DNA from: Mesostigma viride
Taxonomy: Eukaryota; Streptophyta; Mesostigmatophyceae; Mesostigmatales; Mesostigmataceae
Length of the DNA: 64,000 bases
Reading direction: 5' to 3'
Assembly: GCA_009746045.1 (NCBI GenBank)
Contig: RPFO01000333.1
Coordinates: 26,001 to 90,000 of the forward strand
The position numbers and the translations under genes were made by a program. Below, piece after piece: positions 37,601 through 52,400 of this stretch. The notes beneath the pieces are model-generated. The model searched no databases, was not told the DNA's origin, and saw nothing but the letters and a program-made list of their open reading frames with translations. Each line of letters opens with the position of its first letter. Within the stretch, counting starts at the first letter, position 1.

Positions 37601-40600
37601 ACGCGCTCCCGTGGCTGTTGACGCCAACCCCCACGCACGCGCTCCCGTGGCTGTTGACGCCAACCCCTCACGCACGCGCTCCCGTGGCTGTTGCCGCCAA
37701 CCCCCACGCACGCGCTCCCGTGACTGTTGCCGCCAACCCCCCACGCACGCGCTCCCGTGACTGTTGCCGCCAACCCCCACGCACGCGCTCCCGTGACTGT
37801 TGCCGCCAACCCCCACGCACGCGCTCCCGTGACTGTTGCCGCCAACCCCCCACGCACGCGCTCCCGTGACTGTTGCCGCCAACCCCCACGCACGCGCTCC
37901 CGTGACTGTTGCCGCCAACCCCCACGCACGCGCTCCCGTGGCTGTTTACGCCAAACCCCCCACGCACGCGCTCCCGTGACTGTTGCCGCCAACCCCCCAC
38001 GCACGCGCTCCCGTGGCTGTTTACGCCAAACCCCCACGCACGCGCTCCCGTGGCTGTTTACGCCAAACCCCCACGCACGCGCTCCCGTGACTGTTGCCGC
38101 CAACCCCCCACGCACGCGCTCCCGTGACTGTTGCCGCCAACCCCCCACGCACGCGCTCCCGTGACTGTTGCCGCCAACCCCCCACGCACGCGCTCCCGTG
38201 GCTGTTTACGCCAACCCCCACGCACGCGCTCCCGTGACTGTTGCCGCCAACCCCCCACGCACGCGCTCCCGTGACTGTTGCCGCCAACCCCCACGCACGC
38301 GCTCCCGTGGCTGTTTACGCCAACCCCCCACGCACGCGCTCCCGTGGCTGTTGCCGCCAACCCCCCACGCACGCGCTCCCGTGACTGTTGCCGCCAACCC
38401 CCACGCACGCGCTCCCGTGACTGTTGCCGCCAACCCCCCACGCACGCGCTCCCGTGGCTGTTTACGCCAACCCCCCACGCACGCGCTCCCGTGACTGTTG
38501 CCGCCAACCCCCCACGCACGCGCTCCCGTGACTGTTGCCGCCAACCCCCCACGCACGCGCTCCCGTGGCTGTTGACGCCAACCCCTCACGCACGCGCTCC
38601 CGTGGCTGTTGCCGCCAACCCCCCACGCACGCGCTCCCGTGACTGTTGCCGCCAACCCCCACGCACGCGCTCCCGTGGCTGTTTACGCCAACCCCCCACG
38701 CACGCGCTCCCGTGACTGTTGCCGCCAACCCCCCACGCACGCGCTCCCGTGGCTGTTGCCGCCAACCCCCCACGCACGCGCTCCCGTGACTGTTGCCGCC
38801 AACCCCCACGCACGCGCTCCCGTGACTGTTGCCGCCAACCCCCCACGCACGCGCTCCCGTGGCTGTTTACGCCAACCCCCCACGCACGCGCTCCCGTGAC
38901 TGTTGCCGCCAACCCCCCACGCACGCGCTCCCGTGGCTGTTTACGCCAACCCCCCACGCACGCGCTCCCGTGACTGTTGCCGCCAACCCCCCACGCACGC
39001 GCTCCCGTGACTGTTGCCGCCAACCCCCCACGCACGCGCTCCCGTGACTGTTGCCGCCAACCCCCCACGCACGCGCTCCCGTGGCTGTTGCCGCCAACCC
39101 CCCACGCACGCGCTCCCGTGACTGTTGCCGCCAACCCCCACGCACGCGCTCCCGTGGCTGTTGACGCCAACCCCTCACGCACGCGCTCCCGTGGCTGTTG
39201 CCGCCAACCCCCACGCACGCGCTCCCGTGACTGTTGCCGCCAACCCCCACGCACGCGCTCCCGTGGCTGTTGCCGCCAACCCCCCACGCACGCGCTCCCG
39301 TGACTGTTGCCGCCAACCCCCCACGCACGCGCTCCCGTGGCTGTTGCCGCCAACCCCCACGCACGCGCTCCCGTGACTGTTGCCGCCAACCCCCACGCAC
39401 GCGCTCCCGTGACTGTTGCCGCCAACCCCCCACGCACGCGCTCCCGTGACTGTTGCCGCCAACCCCCCACGCACGCGCTCCCGTGACTGTTGCCGCCAAC
39501 CCCCACGCACGCGCTCCCGTGGCTGTTTACGCCAACCCCCCACGCACGCGCTCCCGTGACTGTTGCCGCCAACCCCCCACGCACGCGCTCCCGTGACTGT
39601 TGCCGCCAACCCCCCACGCACGCGCTCCCGTGACTGTTGCCGCCAACCCCCACGCACGCGCTCCCGTGACTGTTGCCGCCAACCCCCCACGCACGCGCTC
39701 CCGTGACTGTTGCCGCCAACCCCCCACGCACGCGCTCCCGTGGCTGTTTACGCCAACCCCCCACGCACGCGCTCCCGTGGCTGTTTACGCCAACCCCCAC
39801 GCACGCGCTCCCGTGGCTGTTTACGCCAACCCCCCACGCACGCGCTCCCGTGACTGTTGCCGCCAACCCCCCACGCACGCGCTCCCGTGGCTGTTGCCGC
39901 CAACCCCCCACGCACGCGCTCCCGTGGCTGTTGCCGCCAACCCCCCACGCACGCGCTCCCGTGGCTGTTGCCGCCAACCCCCCACGCACGCGCTCCCGTG
40001 ACTGTTGCCGCCAACCCCCCACGCACGCGCTCCCGTGACTGTTGCCGCCAACCCCCACGCACGCGCTCCCGTGACTGTTGCCGCCAACCCCCCACGCACG
40101 CGCTCCCGTGGCTGTTTACGCCAACCCCCCACGCACGCGCTCCCGTGACTGTTGCCGCCAACCCCCCACGCACGCGCTCCCGTGACTGTTGCCGCCAACC
40201 CCCACGCACGCGCTCCCGTGGCTGTTGCCGCCAACCCCCACGCACGCGCTCCCGTGGCTGTTGCCGCCAACCCCCACGCACGCGCTCCCGTGGCTGTTGC
40301 CGCCAACCCCCCACGCACGCGCTCCCGTGACTGTTTACGCCAACCCCCCACGCACGCGCTCCCGTGACTGTTGCCGCCAACCCCCCACGCACGCGCTCCC
40401 GTGACTGTTGCCGCCAACCCCCCACGCACGCGCTCCAGTGACTGTTGCCGCCAACCCCCACGCACGCGCTCCCGTGGCTGTTGCCGCCAACCCCCCACGC
40501 ACGCGCTCCCGTGACTGTTGACGCTAACCCCCCACGCACGCGCTCCCGTGACTGTTGCCGCCAACCCCCCACGCACGCGCTCCCGTGACTGTTGCCGCCA

Positions 40601-43370
40601 ACCCCCCACGCACGCGCTCCCGTGGCTGTTTACGCCAACCCCCCACGCACGCGCTCCCGTGGCTGTTGCCGCCAACCCCCCACGCACGCGCTCCCGTGAC
40701 TGTTGCCGCCAACCCCCCACGCACGCGCTCCCGTGACTGTTGCCGCCAACCCCCCACGCACGCGCTCCCGTGGCTGTTGCCGCCAACCCCCCACGCACGC
40801 GCTCCCGTGACTGTTGCCGCCAACCCCCCACGCACGCGCTCCCGTGGCTGTTGCCGCCAACCCCCCACGCACGCGCTCCCGTGGCTGTTTACGCCAACCC
40901 CCCACGCACGTGCTCCCGTGGCTGTTGCCGCCAACCCCCCACGCACGCGCTCCCGTGACTGTTGCCGCCAACCCCCCACGCACGCGCTCCCGTGACTGTT
41001 GCCGCCAACCCCCCACGCACGCGCTCCCGTGACTGTTGCCGCCAACCCCCCACGCACGCGCTCCCGTGGCTGTTGCCGCCAACCCCCCACGCACGCGCTC
41101 CCGTGGCTGTTTACGCCAAACCCCCCACGCACGCGCTCCCGTGGCTGTTGACGCCAACCCCCCACGCACGCGCTCCCGTGGCTGTTGCCGCCAACCCCCC
41201 ACGCACGCGCTCCCGTGACTGTTGCCGCCAACCCCCCACGCACGCGCTCCCGTGACTGTTGCCGCCAACCCCCCACGCACGCGCTCCCGTGACTGTTGCC
41301 GCCAACCCCCCACGCACGCGCTCCCGTGACTGTTGCCGCCACCCCCCACGCACGCGCTCCCGTGGCTGTTGCCGCCAACCCCCCACGCACGCGCTCCCGT
41401 GGCTGTTGCCGCCAACCCCCCACGCACGCGCTCCCGTGGCTGTTGCCGCCAACCCCCCACGCACGCGCTCCCGTGACTGTTGCCGCCAACCCCCCACGCA
41501 CGCGCTCCCGTGGCTGTTGCCGCCAACCCCCACGCACGCGCTCCCGTGACTGTTGCCGCCAACCCCCCACGCACGCGCTCCCGTGACTGTTGCCGCCAAC
41601 CCCCCACGCACGCGCTCCCGTGGCTGTTTACGCCAACCCCCCACGCACGCGCTCCCGTGACTGTTGCCGCCAACCCCCCACGCACGCGCTCCCGTGGCTG
41701 TTGCCGCCAACCCCCACGCACGCGCTCCCGTGACTGTTGCCGCCAACCCCCCACGCACGCGCTCCCGTGACTGTTGCCGCCAACCCCCACGCACGCGCTC
41801 CCGTGACTGTTGCCGCCAACCCCCCACGCACGCGCTCCCGTGACTGTTGCCGCCAACCCCCCACGCACGCGCTCCCGTGACTGTTGCCGCCAACCCCCAC
41901 GCACGCGCTCCCGTGACTGTTGCCGCCAACCCCCCACGCACGCGCTCCCGTGGCTGTTTACGCCAAACCCCCCACGCACGCGCTCCCGTGACTGTTGCCG
42001 CCAACCCCCCACGCACGCGCTCCCGTGGCTGTTTACGCCAACCCCCACGCACGCGCTCCCGTGGCTGTTTACGCCAAACCCCCACGCACGCGCTCCCGTG
42101 ACTGTTGCCGCCAACCCCCCACGCACGCGCTCCCGTGACTGTTGCCGCCAACCCCCCACGCACGCGCTCCCGTGACTGTTGCCGCCAACCCCCCACGCAC
42201 GCGCTCCCGTGGCTGTTTACGCCAACCCCCCACGCACGCGCTCCCGTGGCTGTTGCCGCCAACCCCCCACGCACGCGCTCCCGTGACTGTTGCCGCCAAC
42301 CCCCCACGCACGCGCTCCCGTGACTGTTGCCGCCAACCCCCCACGCACGCGCTCCCGTGACTGTTGCCGCCAACCCCCCACGCACGCGCTCCCGTGACTG
42401 TTGCCGCCAACCCCCCACGCACGCGCTCCCGTGGCTGTTGCCGCCAACCCCCCACGCACGCGCTCCCGTGGCTGTTGCCGCCAACCCCCCACGCACGCGC
42501 TCCCGTGACTGTTGCCGCCAACCCCCACGCACGCGCTCCCGTGACTGTTGCCGCCAACCCCCCACGCACGCGCTCCCGTGACTGTTGACGCCAACCCCCC
42601 ACGCACGCGCTCCCGTGACTGTTGCCGCCAAACCCCCACGCACGCGCTCCCGTGGCTGTTGCCGCCAACCCCCCACGCACGCGCTCCCGTGGCTGTTGCC
42701 GCCAACCCCCCACGCACGCGCTCCCGTGACTGTTGCCGCTAACCCCCCACGCACGCGCTCCCGTGACTGTTGCCGCCAACCCCCCACGCACGCGCTCCCG
42801 TGACTGTTTACGCCAACCCCCCACGCACGCGCTCCCGTGACTGTTGCCGCCAACCCCCCACGCACGCGCTCCCGTGACTGTTTGCGCCAACCCCCCACGC
42901 ACGCGCTCCCGTGACTGTTGACGCCAACCCCCCACGCACGCGCTCCCGTGACTGTTGCCGCCAAACCCCCACGCACGCGCTCCCGTGGCTGTTGCCGCCA
43001 ACCCCCCACGCACGCGCTCCCGTGGCTGTTGCCGCCAACCCCGAACCCCGAACCCCCCACGTACCCGCTCCAGGCCAAACTGCTTCAGGTAGTCGGCCGC
43101 CACCGCCAGCGTGGCCATGACCAGTTCCGGCAACGCCATCACCTCCTCCAGCCCTGCACTTAGCCGGCGACGCGGCCCAGCGCTGCTGCCATCCGCATCG
43201 CAGTCGGCCGCAGGGCCGTCCTCACCCCCTGGGGGTTCCCTGAACGCTGCGGCAACCGCGGCGGTGGCCCCCGCCCCTGGCCGCGGGAATCGCTCAATCC
43301 TCACCCCCGCGTCCTTGCCGGTGACGAGAGCCGCAATCAGCTGCGGACCAAGGGGGGGGGGGGGTGTTGC

Positions 43371-43458
<88 letters not shown>

Positions 43459-46400
43459 GTGTTGTGTGTTGTGTGTGTGTTTTGCCACCAAAGGGGGGGG
43501 GGTGTTGCGCTGGGGGGGGCAGGGCCAGGAAGGATGGAACATTGGAGTGGTCACAGGCATCAGAGCAGGAAGAGGGCAGCCACATGAGCATGAGAACAGT
43601 GGGTTGTGGCGACTCGTGTCCTTCCGTTATTGTGTGTTTAATGAGGGAGCTTCATCACGTGCCTTCGGTTATGGTGTGTTTAATGAGGGAGCTTCATCAC
43701 GTGCCTTCGGTTATTGTGTGTTTAACAAGGGAGCTTCATCACGTGCCTTCGGTTATTGTGTGTTTAATGAGGGATCTTCATCAAGTGCCTTTGGTTATTG
43801 TGTGTTTAATAAGGGAGCTTCATCACGTGCCTTCGGTTATTGTGTGTTTGATAAGGGAGCTTCATCACGTGCCTTCGGTTATTGTGTGTTTAATAAGGGA
43901 GCTTCATCACGTGCCTTCGGTTATTGTGTGTTTAATAAGGGAGCTTCATCACGTGCCTTCGGTTATTGTGTGTTTGATAAGGGAGCTTCATCACGTGCCT
44001 TCGGTTATTGTGTGTTTAATAAGGGAGCTTCATCACGTGCCTTCGGTGATTGTGTGTTTGATAAGGGAGCTTCATCACGTGCATTGGGCTACAGGCAAGG
44101 GGCACAACTGCTATGAGGACGATTCGCTTCCAAGAGAAGCCCCACGCGCCATGCCATGTGCCTTGGTGGTGCGCAAAGCAAATCGGTGGCATTGCACAGC
44201 ACATGACGCCAGCACGGCAAGGGACAGCGGCCAGCGCAGGACACACGCCGCGCGCACGCACGCAGGGCACAAGCTGGTTCCTGTCTCACGGTCTCCTGGT
44301 CATGGACGTATTCTTGCGCGCCTGTGGGAAACATGCTCCGCCCAAAGCCTGCGCCTGCCGGTGAAGCGACCAGCACCCCGCCCTACCCTGGCGGCAGCAT
44401 GCAAAAAGGCAGCGCGTGAACTCGCAGCGTAGCAGGCAGGCAGGCACGCTGGGGTAAAGGTCGTGCGGTTTTACCATGCCGAGGTATTACCAAGTGCCGC
44501 AGCCACCGCGCTCATGAGGGTGGGGTATTACCAAGTGCCGCAGCCACCGCGCGCATGAGGGTGGGGTATTACCAAGTGCCGCAGCCACCGCGCGCATGAG
44601 GGTGGAATCATGTGGCCGCAAGCACGCACGGCTCAAGCAACAGCCCTGTGATCGCATGGCACCCTGCCATGTCCCCTGCTGTCAGCACGGGCCCAGCTCC
44701 CAGGGGTTGAGTGGTGCCAGCACTGGCCGATGGGGGAGTGTCCCTACCGGCGAGGCCGAGGCCGACAAGACCACGCTCAACCCACCAGCTGTGATTCTCT
44801 GGCCAACATACGCGCAACTGTCACCAGCAGCCCAACAAGCAGCGGTACAAAAAGCCAGATGCTCCCAACAAGCCAGCTGGTGCATGGCAGGGTGTGTACA
44901 CATGTGCAGGCATGAGGAGATGTGGAAGCTTCCACTGTTTGGGGGCAGGTGCACCATGCAGCACAAGCACCTGTACCTGCGGCATGCTACGTGTGCCCAG
45001 CCATGCGCGAGCTGCCACCCAGTGCCACCAAGTGCCACTGAAACCGGCATGCGCGTCCGCCAGAGAGTAGCCTGCCCGATGGCCAACCTGCCACAAAGGC
45101 AGTAGGGCTAGCAAACACGCGCGCTGACGATGCGGGCAGCACACCCACTATAGGAACAGGGCAGCACACCCACTATAGGAACAGGGCAGCACACCCACTA
45201 TAGGAACAGGGCAGCACACCCACTATAGGAAGAGGGCAGCACACCCACTATAGGAACAGGGCAGCACACCCACTATAGGAAGAGGGCAGCACACCCACTA
45301 TAGGAACAGGGCAGCACACCCACTATAGGAACAGGGCAGCACACCCACTATAGGAAGAGGGCAGCACACCCACTATAGGAACAGGGCAGCACACCCACTA
45401 TAGGAACAGGGCAGCACACCCACTATAGGAACAGGGCAGCACACCCACTAAAGGAACAGGGCAGCACACCCACTATAGGAAGAGGGCAGCACACCCACTA
45501 TAGGAACAGGGCAGCACACCCACTATTGGAACAGGGCAGCACACCCACTATAGGAACAGGGCAGCACACCCACTATAGGAACAGGGCAGCACACCCACTA
45601 TAGGAACAGGGCAGCACACCCACTATTGGAACAGGGCAGCACACCCACTATAGGAACAGGGCAGCACACCCACTATAGGAACAGGGCAGCACACCCACTA
45701 TAGGAAGAGGGCAGCACACCCACTATAGGAACAGGGCAGCACACCCACTATAGGAACAGGGCAGCACACCCACTATAGGAACAGGGCAGCACACCCACTA
45801 AAGGAACAGGGCAGCACACCCACTATAGGAACAGGGCAGCACACCCACTATAGGAAGAGGGCAGCACACCCACTATAGGAACAGGGCAGCACACCCACTA
45901 TAGGAACAGGGCAGCACACCCACTATAGGAACAGGGCAGCACACCCACTATAGGAACAGGGCAGCACACCCACTAAAGGAACACTATAGGAACACTATAG
46001 GAACACTATAGGAACAAGGCCCACCCGCGCGCATCCTTCCCCGCAACCACCCGCGCGCATCCTTCCTTGCAGCCACCTACGTTCTCTGTGGGGGCGCCCA
46101 CGGGGCCCGCAAACAGCAGCTCTGCAGGAGGGCAGGTGAGCAGGATGGACTGCAGCCCGAAGCGCAGCACGCTGTCGTCGAACTGGTCATACAGCACGTC
46201 GCCAGTGGCTGTGTCCACCGCCACCACCGCCAGCGTGGCGTCGGTTGGCAGCTGGTCTCGCGCTGCGGGTGGTGGCGTGCTGCTGGCTGCTCGCACACGT
46301 GCCGGCTCCTCTGCAGTTGGGGCAAGGCGTGGCAACAGCGGGGCCACACACAAGGCCAGCCAGTAACCGGCGCGGGCGAACGAAACGACCAGCGCGGGCA

Positions 46401-49400
46401 CACAAAGCAACGGGTAAGCGAGGGCAAGCGGGTAAGCGCCAGCTCAGCAGAAGGATGCCATCTGCGTGCACACCGTGGGTCCCTGGTTGAACGGCAGTGT
46501 GTCCTATGCAGGCACGCAGGCAAGTGCTGCAGCAAGCAACGAGGGGGCAGAAAGCAGGAAGCCTATGCCTTTCTTTTGAGTACAGAACCCAAGGCGGTAG
46601 CGCACTCTTTTCATTCCTTGAAATCATTACGTTTTGAAACGTCTATCTTATTGCACCAAGAAAAGACCGCTCCACTTTTTCCGATGTAAAATGTGGCTTG
46701 GCAGGAAAAGGAATGCAATCCAACGCCACCTCAGAAACACCCGAGGCACCCGAGGCATCTTTAGCCACTAGCCACCCAGCAAATTCAGCGCACTGCTGCA
46801 CCACATGAATGCCCAAAGGCTGACACAGGAATGTGGCATCGGAAATACTAGGGCCAGAAAGCGCGCGCCAGGTGCATTTTCAAGGGTTGCTTAACCAGCA
46901 CCCCTTGCGTGTGCAGGTGGCCACATGGCGAGCCGCTGTGCCCCACCCCCCAAACACCCCCATCCATCACCCGTGCCCAGTCACCTATTACTGACCCACC
47001 CACCCACAGGTTATACATCAATGTGCAGGTGCCGCACTGCCCACCGCACGTGACCTGCTTATGCTGTCTCCGACACCGCTACCCACTGACATCCCCACCC
47101 CCCCCCCCCCATCTCACCTGCGATGCAGAAGAGGTAGCTGCTCACGCGGTCGCCCGCGTCTACATCTTCCCCCGCCACGGCCGCGCTGCTGTCCTCCGTC
47201 ACCGCGAGGGAACCCTGCCCCCCTAGGTCCGCCCCTGCATGCAACGTGGCTGGAACATACAAGCAGGTGGGCACAGCACTGCAGGCAACAGCATCAGCAT
47301 CAACACAGGCGTTAGCGCTGGGCAACCATCCAGTGGCAGTGAGCAGGGGTGGAAGCACGGATCCGGCATGGCCAGCCCGCGGCTGGGCGTTGATGCCACG
47401 GGGCAGACCATGTATGGCGGCGAAATCACAAAACTCAGACGGGGCGCGCAGGGTGGCATGCGGACGCCAGAGGTAGCACATGCCACGCCATGCTCCCTCG
47501 CGCGCACGCCATGATCCCTCCCTCCCTCCCATGTATACCACGCCCTGCCTCGCGCGTGCAAGGGGACCTACCTTGTACCTCGCGTTGATGACTCCACCTC
47601 GCGTGTACAGTGCACACAACCTCACGGGTATACCAGACACTGACCGTCCGAGGACAGAACCCGCCTCCCTTCAGCGTGTTGAGCAGCCCCCCATCCTGCC
47701 TCGCGCGCGTGCACAGCCCTCCCTCTTCAGCGTGTTGAGCAGCCCCCCATCCTGCCTCGCGCGCGTGCACAGCCCTACCTCGCGTGTATAGTGCGGTGAG
47801 GCTGCGCTTGAAGAGGTGCGAGCGCCCCTCGCTGCTGGCCTTGATGGCCGCCGTCTCCGCTTGCTTGACGACGCCCACCTGGGGGAGCACGCCGTGAGGC
47901 GTGTGTGAAGGAGGGCGGCCCATCAGCACGCGCATGGGCCAGTCAACACTTGCATTGGTTTAGTACCAGCACGCCCATGCTGCGCACACAAGCATTTTAT
48001 TGGTCAGCGCGCGCATGGGCCAGTGCACACATGTGTTTTATTAGTCAGCACGCGCATGGGCCAGTGCACAGTTGCATTTTATCAGTCAGCACGTGCATGG
48101 GCCACCCAGCACGCGCATGGGCCACCCAGCACGCGCATGGGCCACCCAGCACGCGCATGGGCCACCCAGCACGCGCATGGGCCACCCAGCACGCGCAAGT
48201 ATGGGAGAACAGGGGACCCGCCCGCTGGCATGTTGGTCCTCTTGCCCCCTTCCTGTGTGTCCCCTCCCCCCCCCCCGTCACCATGCCTGCGACAGCACCG
48301 TGCGCGGAAGGGCATGTGCGTGCCGCCTGTTTTGGCGTTGTAGAGGGACTGGAGAAAAGCCTTGAGATGACAAGGGGCCACACGACAGATGGCGTTGTAG
48401 AGGGACCGGAGAAAAGCCTTGAGATGACAAGGGGCCACACGACAGATGGCGTTGTAGAGGGACTGGAGAAAAGCCTTGAGATGACGAGGGGCCACACGAC
48501 AGATGGCGTTGTAGAGGGACCGGAGAAAAGCCTTGAGATGACGACGGGCCACACGACAGATGGCGTTGTAGAGGGACCGGAGAAAAGCCTTGAGATGACG
48601 ACGGGCCACACGACAGATGGCGTTGTAGAGGGACCGGAGAAAAGCCTTGAGATGACGACGGGCCACACGACAGATGGCGTTGTAGAGGGACCGGAGAAAA
48701 GCCTTGAGATGACAAGGGGCCACACGACAGATGGCGTTGTAGAGGGACCGGAGAAAAGCCTTGAGATGACGACGGGCCACACGACAGATGGCGTTGTAGA
48801 GGGACCGGAGAAAAGCCTTGAGATGACAAGGGGCCACACGACAGATGGCGTTGTAGAGGGACCGGAGAAAAGCCTTGAGATGACGACGGGCCACACGACA
48901 GATGGCGTTGTAGAGGGACCGGAGAAAAGCCTTGAGATGACGACGGGCCACACGACAGATGGCGTTGTAGAGGGACCGGAGAAAAGCCTTGAGATGACAA
49001 GGGGCCACACGACAGATGGCGTTGTAGAGGGACCGGAGAAAAGCCTTGAGATGACAAGGGGCCACACGACAGATGGCGTTGTAGAGGGACCGGAGAAAAG
49101 CCTTGAGATGACGACGGGCCACACGACAGATGGCGTTGTAGAGGGACCGGAGAAAAGCCTTGAGATGACGACGGGCCACACGACAGATGGCGTTGTAGAG
49201 GGACCGGAGAAAAGCCTTGAGATGACGACGGGCCACACGACAGATGGCGTTGTAGAGGGACCGGAGAAAAGCCTTGAGATGACGACGGGCCACACGACAG
49301 ATGGCGTTGTAGAGGGACCGGAGAAAAGCCTTGAGATGACAAGGGGCCACACGACAGATGGCGTTGTAGAGGGACCGGAGAAAAGCCTTGAGATGACAAG

Positions 49401-52400
49401 GGGCCACACGACAGATGGCGTTGTAGAGGGACCGGAGAAAAGCCTTGAGATGACGACGGGCCACACGACAGATGGCGTTGTAGAGGGACCGGAGAAAAGC
49501 CTTGAGATGACGACGGGCCACACGACAGATGGCGTTGTAGAGGGACCGGAGAAAAGCCTTGAGATGACGACGGGCCACACGACAGATGGCGTTGTAGAGG
49601 GACCGGAGAAAAGCCTTGAGATGACGACGGGCCACACGACAGATGGCGTTGTAGAGGGACCGGAGAAAAGCCTTGAGATGACGAGGGGCCACACGACAGA
49701 TGGCGTTGTAGAGGGACCGGAGAAAAGCCTTGAGATGACGACGGGCCACACGACAGATGGCGTTGTAGAGGGACCGGAGAAAAGCCTTGAGATGACAAGG
49801 GGCCACACGACAGATGGCGTTGTAGAGGGACCGGAGAAAAGCCTTGAGATGACAAGGGGCCACACGACAGATGGCGTTGTAGAGGGACCGGAGAAAAGCC
49901 TTGAGATGACGACGGGCCACACGACAGATGGCGTTGTAGAGGGACCGGAGAAAAGCCTTGAGATGACGACGGGCCACACGACAGATGGCGTTGTAGAGGG
50001 ACCGGAGAAAAGCCTTGAGATGACAAGGGGCCACACGACAGATGGCGTTGTAGAGGGACCGGAGAAAAGCCTTGAGATGACGACGGGCCACACGACAGAT
50101 GGCGTTGTAGAGGGACCGGAGAAAAGCCTTGAGATGACGACGGGCCACACGACAGATGGCGTTGTAGAGGGACCGGAGAAAAGCCTTGAGATGACAAGGG
50201 GCCACACGACAGATGGCGTTGTAGAGGGACCGGAGAAAAGCCTTGAGATGACGACGGGCCACACGACAGATGGCGTTGTAGAGGGACCGGAGAAAAGCCT
50301 TGAGATGACGACGGGCCACACGACAGATGGCGTTGTAGAGGGACCGGAGAAAAGCCTTGAGATGACAAGGGGCCACACGACAGATGGCGTTGTAGAGGGA
50401 CCGGAGAAAAGCCTTGAGATGACAAGGGGCCACACGACAGATGGCGTTGTAGAGGGACCGGAGAAAAGCCTTGAGATGACGACGGGCCACACGACAGATG
50501 GCGTTGTAGAGGGACCGGAGAAAAGCCTTGAGATGACGACGGGCCACACGACAGATGGCGTTGTAGAGGGACCGGAGAAAAGCCTTGAGATGACAAGGGG
50601 CCACACGACAGATGGCGTTGTAGAGGGACCGGAGAAAAGCCTTGAGATGACAAGGGGCCACACGACAGATGGCGTTGTAGAGGGACCGGAGAAAAGCCTT
50701 GAGATGACAAGGGGCCACACGACAGATGGCGTTGTAGAGGGACCGGAGAAAAGCCTTGAGATGACGACGGGCCACACGACAGATGGCGTTGTAGAGGGAC
50801 CGGAGAAAAGCCTTGAGATGACAAGGGGCCACACGACAGATGGCGTTGTAGAGGGACCGGAGAAAAGCCTTGAGATGACGACGGGCCACACGACAGATGG
50901 CGTTGTAGAGGGACCGGAGAAAAGCCTTGAGATGACGACGGGCCACACGACAGATGGCGTTGTAGAGGGACCGGAGAAAAGCCTTGAGATGACAAGGGGC
51001 CACACGACAGATGGCGTTGTAGAGGGACCGGAGAAAAGCCTTGAGATGACGACGGGCCACACGACAGATGGCGTTGTAGAGGGACCGGAGAAAAGCCTTG
51101 AGATGACAAGGGGCCACACGACAGATGGCGTTGTAGAGGGACCGGAGAAAAGCCTTGAGATGACGACGGGCCACACGACAGATGGCGTTGTAGAGGGACC
51201 GGAGAAAAGCCTTGAGATGACGACGGGCCACACGACAGATGGCGTTGTAGAGGGACCGGAGAAAAGCCTTGAGATGACAAGGGGCCACACGACAGATGGC
51301 GTTGTAGAGGGACCGGAGAAAAGCCTTGAGATGACGACGGGCCACACGACAGATGGCGTTGTAGAGGGACCGGAGAAAAGCCTTGAGATGACAAGGGGCC
51401 ACACGACAGATGGCGTTGTAGAGGGACCGGAGAAAAGCCTTGAGATGACAAGGGGCCACACGACAGATGGCGTTGTAGAGGGACCGGAGAAAAGCCTTGA
51501 GATGACGACGGGCCACACGACAGATGGCGTTGTAGAGGGACCGGAGAAAAGCCTTGAGATGACGACGGGCCACACGACAGATGGCGTTGTAGAGGGACCG
51601 GAGAAAAGCCTTGAGATGACGAGGGGCCACACGACAGATGGCGTTGTAGAGGGACCGGAGAAAAGCCTTGAGATGACAAGGGGCCACACGACAGATGGCG
51701 TTGTAGAGGGACCGGAGAAAAGCCTTGAGATGACAAGGGGCCACACGACAGATGGCGTTGTAGAGGGACCGGAGAAAAGCCTTGAGATGACGACGGGCCA
51801 CACGACAGATGCTGCCACATGGCACCCACGCACAGGTTGGCGGTGGCAAGAGTGCGCCTGCGTGCCGCGAATGGCGTGGCTGGCTACCGACCGGCTCCGA
51901 GGGGGCGTATAAATGGCAGGAGCAGTTGATACATCCTGCACATGCCAGCTGGCATGTACTAAGGCAAGCCAGGTGGCACTCTCAACGCCAAGGATGACCG
52001 CACATGTCTTGCACACATAACCTTGGAAACGGGCATTTGCCATCAGCGAAGCAACAGCCATAGTCTTTTCACTAATGAGCTTTGTGCCCGTGCTAATAAT
52101 AGGAGCAAGTTACCCATGTCTGCTACCCCCATAGGTCCCCTTCCCTGACATGAGAAGCACGCCCTATGTCCCCATGGCCTGGCCCACAGGCCTGCCACTG
52201 CTCGCATTCAAGCCTTGCGCCCTGCTGCTGGCGACTAGTGCCTACACGCCACCCACCGGCACGCGCATGTGTGCAAGCCCACCTTGTGCCCTGCCTCCAC
52301 CAGTCGGCGGATGTGTACGTGCAGGCGGTAGACGGGGATCGACGCGGTCATGAAGGCATGGTCCATGTGCGCGTAGATGTTGAGCACCTGAGCGACCATG

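Noticed and set aside
33811-43304. Many open frames of 200-655 codons, Gly/Arg-rich or Pro/Arg-rich
   Set aside because: The 37-bp unit lacks stops in most frames and cycles through all three, giving long meaningless frames. The only coding part is MSH3 exon 7 at 43065-43340.
43371-43480. Cys-Val repeat protein
   Set aside because: Translation of the (TG)n microsatellite.
45131-45990. CRISPR-like regularly spaced repeat
   Set aside because: Units are head-to-tail with no unique spacers; this is a minisatellite in a eukaryotic intron. The same applies to all other arrays here.
45131-45990. CACTATAGG in each 25-bp unit resembles the core of a phage T7-type promoter
   Set aside because: Only nine bases match and the upstream promoter half is absent; chance is the better explanation.
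47905-52061. Open frames of 1,183-1,338 codons on both strands
   Set aside because: They are created by a 57-bp repeat divisible by 3 without stops. They lie wholly within MSH3 intron 3, and the same array is open in four frames.
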